Part shown: one piece after another, positions 15,215 to 22,477 of the stretch
How the letters are laid out: each line of letters opens with the position of its first letter
How positions within the stretch are numbered: the first letter of the stretch is position 1
Assembly (NCBI GenBank): GCA_964457365.1
Contig: CAYWFP010000046.1
Span: 1-31,107 of the forward strand
DNA from: CAYWFP01 sp964457365
GTDB lineage: Bacteria > Planctomycetota > SZUA-567
DNA: 31,107 nucleotides
Direction: 5' to 3'
Program-made: the position numbers and the translations under genes
The notes under the pieces: model-generated
The model's input: only the letters and a program-made list of their open reading frames with translations
The model's database searches: none
Told to the model about the DNA's origin: nothing

Positions 15215-16174
15215 TCAGGCGTCGATTCCGTAGACGCGAGCGGCGTTCTCACGGTACAATTTCCGCAGCACCTCCGGCGGCAGTGCCAGCGCACGGATCC
15301 GGGCGCCGCGGGGAAAGTCCGGTTCGACCGCGTCCGGATCGGCGATCATCGAGGGCGTCTCTTCGGTTCCTTCCCACATGGTGCGCTGAACGTGGAAACG
15401 CGAGGTGTAATAGTCGTTCTCGCCCTGATCCATGCGAGTGACCAGGTCGCTGCCGAAGAGGATACGGTCGGGAAAGTCGAGGAAGAGCGCCCGCGCCTCG
15501 TCGCGTCGGCGGCTCAATTCGCGCACGATCCACTTCGTCGCGGACGTGTCGAGATAGAAGTTCGGATAGCGCTCGAGCATGACGCGCAGCCGTTGCGGCT
15601 CTTCGGGCCAGCAGGCCATGTGCGCGCCGATCACCGTCAGTTCCGGCACCGCCTGCAGCACGCGCTCGAACTGCAGGGCGTACTGCTCCTTCGGGCCGAC
15701 CAGCGTCGGGTCGAACCGCGTGCCCCACCAGCGCGAAGGCTGGCCCAGGTGCGCCATCACTGGCATGTCCGCCGCGGCGGCTGTTTCGAAGACGCGCAGC
15801 AGCCGCGCATCGTCGAACGGCGCACTCGGCCGGTCCGGGGAGAGGCGGTACTTGATCGCCACCGCGCCGCGGGCCTTCCAGTCCTCGATGCGCTCGCGTT
15901 CGCGCCGGATCCAGTCTTCGCCGTCGTCTTCCTGTGGCAGTCCCGGCCAGGCGCAAGGGAGGAAGAATCCTTTCCGCGCCAGCTCCTCGGGCTCGGTCTC
16001 GTGCGCCAGGGCCACGGCGCGGTCGATGCCGTACGCTTTCGCGGCGCGGGCGTAGCGATCGTTCCCGGAACCGGCGGAGAAGACGTGCATGTGCGCGTCG
16101 ATGATCGGGCACGGCGGTGGCGGCAGCGGCTCGGCCAGCGCCGCGGCGAATTCCGGAATCAGGCTGTCGTGCAT
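15215..16174 (-). CDS. amidohydrolase family protein (Amidohydro_2, TIM barrel)
   Basis: The 319-residue protein has the metal-site pattern of amidohydrolase-2 enzymes: DAHMH (26-30, with H28 and H30), H142 in AHLGQPS, H185 in GAHMA and D243 in FGSDL. YLDTSA (207-212) is also typical. This subfamily includes metal-dependent hydrolases and decarboxylases of small carboxylated or lactone substrates; the substrate here cannot be named. There is no signal peptide, so it is cytoplasmic. The ATG at 16174 follows GCAGGA and the promoter at 16216-16244. It is transcribed alone, divergent from the binding-protein gene; the broken reading frame at 14885-15151 lies downstream on the same strand. Confidence 0.85.
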   Translation of the reverse strand: MHDSLIPEFAAALAEPLPPPPCPIIDAHMHVFSAGSGNDRYARAAKAYGIDRAVALAHETEPEELARKGFFLPCAWPGLPQEDDGEDWIRRERERIEDWKARGAVAIKYRLSPDRPSAPFDDARLLRVFETAAAADMPVMAHLGQPSRWWGTRFDPTLVGPKEQYALQFERVLQAVPELTVIGAHMACWPEEPQRLRVMLERYPNFYLDTSATKWIVRELSRRRDEARALFLDFPDRILFGSDLVTRMDQGENDYYTSRFHVQRTMWEGTEETPSMIADPDAVEPDFPRGARIRALALPPEVLRKLYRENAARVYGIDA

Positions 16175-16215
16175 GGCGTCGATCCTGCGTCAATGACCGG
16201 ACAATTCCGCGCCCG

Positions 16216-16244
16216 ATCCTAAAGGCAGATCCTTCTTGTTGCAA
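16216..16244 (-). promoter_or_regulatory. sigma-70-type promoter of the amidohydrolase gene
   Basis: On the minus strand TTGCAA (16244-16239) and TAGGAT (16221-16216) are 17 bp apart, about 42 bp before the ATG. Confidence 0.55.
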
Positions 16245-16360
16245 GAATCCCGTATGGGGAGAAAGGATTGGACGGGGCCTTAACGCAATTTTCATCATTT
16301 ATCCGACGTTCTTCTCATAAATGCGTGCACAATGGTCAAGGCCTCCTGCGGAGTTATGTG

Positions 16361-17212
16361 ATGCGCCCGATTCGAGCAGTCTCGCTCTTCTCGGATGTCA
16401 CGATGAAGCCTGTGCGAAATACAGTCAAACCAATTCTTCTTTTTCTGGCCTGCTTTCTGGCATTGGGACGCTTTGGCATGCCGGGGGAGAAAGCCGGCCA
16501 GGATCTGGTGCTGTTGGCGGTCAAGCTGCGCGTCATCGGCGACCGCGAATGGCCGCCGTACTCGTTCAACCGGGAGGGCCAGGCCACCGGCTGCGACGTG
16601 GAGATCGCGCGCGCCGTCCTCGCGCGACTGGGGCGGAGCGAGCCGGTGGAGTTGCTGCCGTGGTCGCGGGCTTACGCGTTGGCGCTGGAACGGCCGGACG
16701 TGATCCTGCTCTCTACCGCGCGCTCGAAGAAGCGCGAGCGGATGTTCAAGTGGGTCGGTCCGCTCGGCGAGCATACGATTTGCTTCTTCGCCAGGAAAGG
16801 CGACGGCGTGACCATCAACTCGCTCGACGACGCGCGGGGCGTGGCCCGGATCGGCGTGGTCAAGGAATACGTCGAGGATCAGATGCTGCGTGAGAAAGGT
16901 TTCACCAACCTCTTTCCGACCACCAAGGCCGAGAGCAATCCGAAGAATCTGCTCGCCGGCCGCATCGATCTCTGGCTCACCAGCGACGGCGTGGGGCAGT
17001 ACATCGCACGTCGTGCCGGGGTGAATCCGCAGATGCTCGAACGCGTATATGTCCTCGAGCATCAGCCGACCTACATCGCCGTCTCCAAGGGCACCGCGGA
17101 CACGGTCGCGGAAGCTTGGCAACGGGCGCTCGACGCGCTCAAGGCCGACGGCACCTACGCGCGGATCCGCGGGCGGTGGCTTCAAGGTGTAGCGAAAGCA
17201 GCCGCGCGCTGA
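16361..17212 (+). CDS. periplasmic solute-binding protein (SBP_bac_3 type)
   Basis: The predicted product is 283 residues. The segment KPILLFLACFLALGRFG forms an N-terminal export signal, followed by a type II binding-protein fold. It begins LRVIGDREWPPYSF, where such proteins start their first domain, and includes GCDVEIARAV and the later domain-crossing region around IGVVKEYVEDQML. Such proteins bind amino acids or similar small solutes; variants without a transporter often act in sensing. No permease or ATPase gene is nearby, so the partner is unknown. Start choice: GGAG lies 7 bp before the ATG at 16361, while the ATG at 16403 would give a shorter, more typical signal peptide but has a weak ribosome site. 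Confidence 0.82.
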   Translation: MRPIRAVSLFSDVTMKPVRNTVKPILLFLACFLALGRFGMPGEKAGQDLVLLAVKLRVIGDREWPPYSFNREGQATGCDVEIARAVLARLGRSEPVELLPWSRAYALALERPDVILLSTARSKKRERMFKWVGPLGEHTICFFARKGDGVTINSLDDARGVARIGVVKEYVEDQMLREKGFTNLFPTTKAESNPKNLLAGRIDLWLTSDGVGQYIARRAGVNPQMLERVYVLEHQPTYIAVSKGTADTVAEAWQRALDALKADGTYARIRGRWLQGVAKAAAR

Positions 17213-17230
17213 ATGCCGCGTGGCTGTCTC

Positions 17231-17253
17231 GGCAGGCCCGCTGCAGGTTTTTT
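17231..17253 (+). terminator. weak intrinsic terminator candidate
   Basis: GCAG-GCCCG-CTGC forms a short stem (17232-17244), followed 3 bp later by six T (17248-17253), about 20-40 bp after the binding-protein gene. The stem is short, so this is tentative. The rest of the 247-bp gap before 17460 contains a small dyad (TACGG/CCGTA around 17281-17297) and no clear promoter. Confidence 0.35.
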
Positions 17254-17459
17254 CACCGACGCCAAGTTGAATAAGCGCGCTACGGGCATATGCCGTATTA
17301 AGAGACATGTTTTGCGGTGTCTCGACCTACCTTCCGGTCTCCGATCTTTGCCCATGCGGCAAAAAGTGTGTAACTCTGCCGGCGAACGGTCGATACAACG
17401 GATGAACTGTTCTGCAATCTCGCAGAACGCCTGTCCGGTTTTGCAGCGGGGTCCTTTCC

Positions 17460-19452
17460 ATGAGCGATATGGATCAAGACGACATCGACAAACTGCTGGC
17501 CGACGCCTTGGGCGGTAACGCCGCCGAGAGCGACGACGCTCCGCCCGCAGGACCCGAAGAAGAGAGCGGCGCGCAGAGTCAGGATGATATCGACGCCTTG
17601 ATTGCCGGGCTCGACGGTGGCGGGGGCGAAAGCGAACCGGCGGAGGAAGCGCCGGCCGAGGAGGCGCCGGAAGAGGAAGGCCCCGCGGGTCAGGACGACA
17701 TCGACGCATTGCTGGCCGCCGCCGGTGATAGCGAAGAAGCGCCGGCCGAGGAGGCGCCGGAAGAGGAAGGCCCCGCGGGTCAGGACGACANNNNNNNNNN
17801 NNNNNNNNNNNNNNNNNNNNNNNNNNNNNNNNNNNNNNNNNNNNNNNNNNNNNNNNNNNNNNNNNNNNNNNNNNNNNNNNNNNNNNNNNNTCGACGCATT
17901 GCTGGGAGGCGCTGGTGAAGGCGGCGGTGAAGAGGACGTTGCAGAAGCACCCGCCAGTGATACCGAGGTGGCCGAGGACGATATCGCCGCGTTGATGCAG
18001 GGATTGGACCAGCCGACCGAGCTCGATACCTGTCCGCCGGCAGAGCCCGAGCCTGAGCCCGAGCCTGAGCCCGAGCCTGAGCCAGAACCAGAGCCCGAGC
18101 CAGAACCCGAGCCAGAGCCGGCGATGGCCGCCATGCCCGAACCTCCGCCCGCGCCGATGCCCAAGGCGCCGTCCCCGGAGCCGGCACCGCTCTCGGACGA
18201 GAAGCTCGAATCGATCCGCGAAAGCCTCTCGCTGATGGGCTCCTCCGGCGAGGTGGAGAGCCTTGCCGGCCAGATGGCCAGCCTCCTGGGACAGCTTTCC
18301 GAACGCGCCCGCCGCTACCAGTCGGCATGGATGACCGTCGACCAGGAGGTGAAGGAGATTCGCTCCCAGGTCGCCCAGCGCGACCATCATATCTCCTCGC
18401 TGCAGGGCGAGAAGGAAGGCCTGCAGAAGGAAGTGCTCGAACTGCGCAAGACCATCAGCCGCCTCGAGGGCGAGAAACTTGCCGGCGTGGAATCCAACCG
18501 CACCGAGGTGGCGTCGTTACAGGTGCAGGTGCGCGAAGCCGACAGTCGTGCGCAGATGCTCGAAGCCGAGGTCAAGACGCTGAAGGAAGAACTCGAGCGC
18601 GCGCGCGGCGACGCCACGGCGGCGGACCTGGAAGCGCGCCGTCTGCGCTTCGAGAACGAACGCGTCCAGGGCGAACTCTCGAGCGAGCGACAGGAGCGTC
18701 AACGCCTGGGACGTGCGCTGGAGAACCGCGAGAAAGAGCTGCAGGCGATGCAGGCGCAGTCGGCCGGTCACGCTTCGACGCTCTTCCTGGACGAGTTGCA
18801 CCGGTTGGTGCGCCGGCTCGAGTCGGAACTGGAGGTGCGCACCAGCGCCGCGCACGAGGCGCTCTCCATCGCCGAACGCATGCATGTCGACGACGAACTG
18901 ATCGCGTCCTCGCTGAAAGCGGCAATCAGCCAGGCAGCCGGCCTTACCGCGGGCGAGGAGGACGCGCTGCGCAAGATGGCCAAGGAACAGGCCCAGCCGG
19001 CCGCGGCGGGCGGTCAGCCGCCGGCGCCGGGCGTCGACTCGTTTGAGAAGGCGCTCGACCGCTACGACTTCACCAAGGCCTCGGCTATGGCCAGTGCCGC
19101 GATGCGCTCGGGGGACATGACCCCGGCGCAGTTCATGGAGAAGATCTACCACGCCGGGGCGTTGCGGCGCCCGGAGATCAGCGACCGCCTCGACGGGCTG
19201 GCCCACCTGCTGCGCGGGGTAAAGGAGGTCCAAGAGGCGGCCGACCGCGCCCGCGGACGCGAGAGCGCCGAGACCGACCGGCTCTTCGTGCAGATGTTCG
19301 ACTTCCTGCACAGCCTTGTCAGGTTGAAGTTGGTCACGCGCGCGCATCAGGGCGCGTGGCAGTTCTTCCTCGACCTGCGCGGCCGCTTCAGCTTTCTCAC
19401 ATCCGACCGGCAATGGAAGGAGTACCGCGACAAGATTCTCGTGGGGCACTAA
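17460..19452 (+). CDS. coiled-coil protein with repeated FliM-like DDIDALL motifs; contains an assembly gap
   Basis: No family is recognised. The N-terminal part is acidic, proline-rich and repeats a short helix motif: DQDDIDKLLADAL (5-17), SQDDIDALIAGL (40-51), GQDDIDALLAAA (77-88), another copy across the gap, then AEDDIAALMQGL. The motif closely resembles the N-terminal peptide of flagellar FliM (SQ-x-EIDALL), known to bind phosphorylated CheY. Linkers are Glu/Ala/Pro/Gly-rich, and a 26-residue Glu-Pro repeat follows. Then comes a long Glu/Arg/Gln-rich coiled coil (about 300 residues) and a helical C-terminal domain ending SDRQWKEYRDKILVGH. There is no signal peptide. The two halves lie in different frames only because the 100-N gap is nominal; joining the flanks directly restores one frame (at least 630 residues). 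The ATG at 17460 has only a weak ribosome site. It heads a probable operon with the next two genes. Confidence 0.75.
17646..17905 (+). repeat. 90-bp tandem repeat array spanning the gap
   Basis: The 55 bp at 17646-17700 recur exactly at 17736-17790, a period of 90 bp (30 codons). The sequence after the gap (17891-17905) resumes exactly where copy 1 continues at 17701. The gap therefore sits inside an array of near-identical units, and the true copy number is unknown. Confidence 0.9.
17791..17890. other. assembly gap, 100 N
   Basis: Exactly 100 N, the conventional size for a gap of unknown length. It falls within the 90-bp repeats, which probably caused the break. The real missing length should be a multiple of 90 bp, possibly zero, if the array is regular. 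Confidence 0.95.
18043..18120 (+). repeat. hexanucleotide repeat encoding Glu-Pro
   Basis: Thirteen consecutive hexamers of the form GAGCC(C/T/A/G) or GAACC(A/C) encode 13 Glu-Pro dipeptides, a stiff extended spacer between the motif region and the coiled coil. Such arrays can change length by slippage; any change by whole hexamers keeps the frame. Confidence 0.9.
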
Positions 19453-19479
19453 ACCGCATCTGCTTGCAGGGGGACGATC

Positions 19480-20472
19480 ATTACCAGCCAAACGCGTAGT
19501 CGCTTCCAGTTCATCCTCACCGTCGCCGCCGCGCTGCTTCTGGGTGCCGTGCTCGGCTGGCGCAACTGCCCGCGCCGCAACGCCGAATATGAGGGATTTT
19601 TCGAGACGGCCGACGAAGTCGACGGGGGGGGGGCGCCTGTGCGTTTCCATTCCGTGCCGTCCAAGTTCGTCGCCGAACCGGAAGCAAAAGCAGCCGCGGA
19701 CGTCTCGGCCATGATGCCCGCGAAGGCGGATGTCGAACCGTACGAGCCGGATCCTCATGCCGCCGCGCGCGAGGCTTACACGCAGGCGTTGGCGGAACAG
19801 AACGCCGGATGCGCGGTCGCCGAGGCGGATGCGCCTCTCGCGGAGTTGCCGGCCGAACCGGTGATCGTGATCGTTACGCCGGAACAGAAGGAGCGGGTCG
19901 CCGAGAAAGAATCGTCGGAATGCGCCGAGGGGGAGAGGAAGACGCCGGCACCGGAGCGACCGGAACAATCGACCAAGGTCCGGAAGACGGTTGCCCGCCC
20001 CGTTCCGCGGACCGAGTACGTCCCGCGCGATATCGATCCGGAGATGCAGCGCGAGATCGAACTGCTGGTCGACACGATCCGCTTCGGCACCAATTACGAC
20101 GCCAAGGTCTTCGCCAAAGAGCGTCTCGCGCGCATCGGCGTTCCGGCCAAGGCGGAACTGGTCACGCTCGTCGACGACGTTGATCCGTTGCGCCGCATCT
20201 TCGGCATTCTGGCCCTGCGCGCCATCGAGGCCGAGGTGCCGCTGGCGACGGCGCGCGCCAATATCGACGAGCCGTACAACGTCTACGCGCTGATGCTTTC
20301 GCTGCTCGACGATCCGAATCCGAAGATCCGCTTCCACGCAGCACTCTCGCTCCGGAAGATCACCGGCGCGCACGTGCCTTTCCGTCACGATGCCCCCGGG
20401 CCCCAGCGTGCCGCGGGTCGTGATCGGTGGGCCGCCAAGCTTGTCGAACTTGGCCTGATCCCGCAGCGATAA
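19480..20472 (+). CDS. membrane-anchored protein with HEAT-like C-terminal domain; apparent AUU start
   Basis: From 19480 the product has 330 residues. Residues 10-26 (FILTVAAALLLGAVLGW) form a membrane anchor or uncleaved signal. A long low-complexity acidic/alanine region (about 40-175) follows, then helical repeats (about 185-310) of HEAT type, with AKVFAKERLARIG and PKIRFHAALSLRKITG. No ATG, GTG or TTG occurs in this frame between the previous stop and 19549. AGGGGG (19468-19473) lies 6 bp before ATT at 19480, an ideal distance, so initiation at AUU is likely. Starting at the GTG of 19549 would cut off the anchor and has no ribosome site. The gene lies 27 bp after the coiled-coil gene and 42 bp before the membrane glycosyltransferase gene. 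The function is unknown; a membrane scaffold partner of the coiled-coil protein is a guess. Confidence 0.7.
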   Translation: MTSQTRSRFQFILTVAAALLLGAVLGWRNCPRRNAEYEGFFETADEVDGGGAPVRFHSVPSKFVAEPEAKAAADVSAMMPAKADVEPYEPDPHAAAREAYTQALAEQNAGCAVAEADAPLAELPAEPVIVIVTPEQKERVAEKESSECAEGERKTPAPERPEQSTKVRKTVARPVPRTEYVPRDIDPEMQREIELLVDTIRFGTNYDAKVFAKERLARIGVPAKAELVTLVDDVDPLRRIFGILALRAIEAEVPLATARANIDEPYNVYALMLSLLDDPNPKIRFHAALSLRKITGAHVPFRHDAPGPQRAAGRDRWAAKLVELGLIPQR

Positions 20473-20514
20473 GCCGCGCTTGACCAGGGCCGACCAGCGA
20501 CGATAATCGTTCTC

Positions 20515-21876
20515 ATGACCGCCTCCCATTGTTCGGACGACTCTGCCGCGTTGCCGGTGTCGGCTCGACGATATCTCCTCTGCATCGCCGCGCTGGCGGT
20601 GCTGTTGCGCTTGGGTGTTTGGTGCTCCGCTTCCGACCGCGCGGCATTCTTGCGCCCCGATTCGCCGGATTACCTTGCTCTCGCCGATTCTCTGGCCGCG
20701 CGCGGTGTCTACGCCAAGACGAACGAGCCCGAAATCTTTCGCACGCCCGGTTATCCGGTGCTGCTGGCGCTGGTTTCGCTCGTAAGCGAACCGGTCTTCG
20801 GAATCCTTCTGCTGCAGGTTTTGGCCGACGGAGTTGTCTGTGCGCTCGCGGGGGTGATCGCCTGGCGGCTGACGCGGAACCGCCGGGCCGTCTATGCCGC
20901 CGCGCTGCTGCACGCGGTTTCGCCAAACGCCATCGTCTACAGTCTCGCGGTACTTTCGGAAACCGTCTTCGCGCTGATGCTGACGCTCTTCTTCCTGGCG
21001 CTGTCGTCGGGGAAAGACGATTCGGCCCCGGTGCGCCGCGGGCTGCTAACCGGGCTCTGTCTGGCCGGCGCGTGCCTTTTGCGGGGGGTGCTCCTGCCCT
21101 GGATACCGATATGCGTGCTGGGCTTGATCGCGACGACGCGAGACGGCTGGCGGCGGGCGATGCTGGCGTGTCTGTTGCCGGTCGTCGCGGTTGTCGGCGG
21201 CTGGACCGCGCGCAACGCGCGCGTCGCCGGCTATCCCGGTTTCTCCTCGGTCGCCGCCATCAACCTGTACCGCTACAACGCCTGCGCCTTGATCGCCCGG
21301 CGGCGCGGCGCGAGTTTTTCCCGGCAGCAGGCGGTCTGCGATACAGTAATGGCCGGATACCCGCAAGCCGTGCAGGCCGCCCTGGCGATGGAGAAAGCCT
21401 TGCCGGTCATCCTCGACGCGCCTTTTTTCTATGCGTGGATCCACCTGCGTGCCGACCTGGACAACCTGTTGCCGGCAGCCGGAGAGTTTTTGCGTCTTTT
21501 GGGTATCGAACTCGGCGGCGGCGGAACGCTGGACGTGTTGCGCAGCGAGGGGATTCTGGCCGGCGTTCGGCACTACTTCCGAGGGCAGACGCAATGGTTC
21601 TGGTTCTGTGTGTCCGCCGTTCTGTTGCTTCTGGGCAAGTATCTGCTCGCGCTTCTGGGCGCGACGGCATTGCTGCGCCGACGGAAAGACGCGGATCGCC
21701 GGGCATGGTGGCTTGCACTCCTGCTGACGTTGACGGTGCTGTATCTGCTGCTGATCCCCGGACCGGCGTCGCATCCGCGTTTCCGCGTGCCGGTGGAGCC
21801 GCTCCTGGCGGTGCTGGCCGGCGCGGGCCTGGCAGCCGTGTGCCTTGTCCGAAAGCGGTCACCGACGCCGCAATAA
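20515..21876 (+). CDS. polytopic membrane glycosyltransferase (GT39/ArnT/PMT_2-like)
   Basis: The 453-residue protein has about ten hydrophobic segments. After the first helix the first periplasmic loop carries DSPDY (49-53), the acidic catalytic motif typical of GT-C enzymes that use polyprenyl-phosphate sugars, followed by RTPGYPVLLAL, also typical. The C-terminal SHPRFRVPVEPLLAVLAG block is common to this superfamily. It probably adds a sugar to a protein or lipid on the outer face of the inner membrane; the acceptor is unknown. The ATG is 42 bp after the HEAT-like gene, and the truncated endonuclease gene begins 17 bp after its stop, so it is in the same transcript. Confidence 0.85.
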   Translation: MTASHCSDDSAALPVSARRYLLCIAALAVLLRLGVWCSASDRAAFLRPDSPDYLALADSLAARGVYAKTNEPEIFRTPGYPVLLALVSLVSEPVFGILLLQVLADGVVCALAGVIAWRLTRNRRAVYAAALLHAVSPNAIVYSLAVLSETVFALMLTLFFLALSSGKDDSAPVRRGLLTGLCLAGACLLRGVLLPWIPICVLGLIATTRDGWRRAMLACLLPVVAVVGGWTARNARVAGYPGFSSVAAINLYRYNACALIARRRGASFSRQQAVCDTVMAGYPQAVQAALAMEKALPVILDAPFFYAWIHLRADLDNLLPAAGEFLRLLGIELGGGGTLDVLRSEGILAGVRHYFRGQTQWFWFCVSAVLLLLGKYLLALLGATALLRRRKDADRRAWWLALLLTLTVLYLLLIPGPASHPRFRVPVEPLLAVLAGAGLAAVCLVRKRSPTPQ

Positions 21877-21893
21877 TGATTCGGGAGTTGTTC

Positions 21894-22250
21894 ATGCGTC
21901 TCGGCGTGCACGTTTCCATTGCCGGCGGTTTGACGAAAGCGCCCGAACGTGCGCGGGCGTTGGGTTGCGACGGTTTCCAACTCTTCCTGGCCAACCCCCG
22001 GAGGTGGGCGCCCCGGATGATCGATCCGGCCGAGGCCGAGGTGCTATTCATCAGAAAATCACCCACAAATTCCGCTGAAAACCCCTTTTCCATAGGCGTA
22101 CGACCGCGAGGGCATTTGTTGGATCCTGTTTTTTTTTCGGGCATATCCCTCTTCAATTCGCGCATCCCTTTGGCAACGGTTTCGCATCCCCACCCAAACC
22201 TGTACTCTGCCTTTCGTGGACTTCCATCGCATAGTGCTATACAGCATTGA
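21894..22250 (+). pseudogene. nfo: 5' stump of endonuclease IV (deoxyribonuclease IV) gene
   Basis: The first 52 codons encode a clear endonuclease IV N-terminus: MRLGVHVSIAGGLTKAPERA followed by RALGCDGFQLFLANPRRW, as in the family. The match stops near 22050, after AEVLF, and the frame runs on through unrelated sequence to a TGA at 22250. Family members are about 280 residues long, and nearly all metal-binding residues of this AP-endonuclease lie in the missing part, so the product cannot be active. GGGAG lies 6 bp before the ATG at 21894. The break coincides with a change to lower-GC, non-coding-looking sequence. Confidence 0.8.
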
Positions 22251-22477
22251 CCAAGAAACGTGCGTCTTTGAAGTCCTTACATCCTTGTTGTCGCTTCAAG
22301 GACACCGGCGCTTTCGGATGTGGCTGGATCCACGGCTTGCCTCACACTCGAAACGGTCGGGTATGCGCCGGAAGGCTGGGCATACAGAGTACATCCCCCA
22401 AACCAACCAAGCGAAGTATGTTGCCCCACTTGCCGGACGTCAAGTTATCCTGCATTTCCTGAATGCCCGCCCGTACT
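22050..22477. other. lower-GC block of unknown origin truncating nfo
   Basis: Composition changes visibly at about 22050, with runs of A and nine T in a row (around 22130). No ORF on either strand here looks like a known protein, including short ones with weak starts. The block ends against the 3' end of the hybrid kinase gene. It could be a remnant of a mobile element, a rearrangement scar, or an unrecognised RNA. No terminal inverted repeats or target duplication could be found by eye. Confidence 0.45.

Noticed and set aside
17646..17905. CRISPR array
   Set aside because: The repeats are contiguous coding units with no unique spacers, in frame with a gene; no cas genes are present.
17182..18390. 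Minus-strand ORF with Gly/Ser-rich repeats across the gap
   Set aside because: It is the reverse reading of the Glu-Pro and DDIDALL repeats; repetitive DNA is open in several frames.
18517..20913. 798-codon minus-strand ORF opposite the coiled-coil, HEAT-like and glycosyltransferase genes
   Set aside because: It crosses three plus-strand genes and has Arg/Gly/Asp-rich shadow composition with no domain.
22050..22477. Group II intron or its reverse transcriptase
   Set aside because: No domain V-like hairpin and no reverse-transcriptase motifs could be found in any frame.
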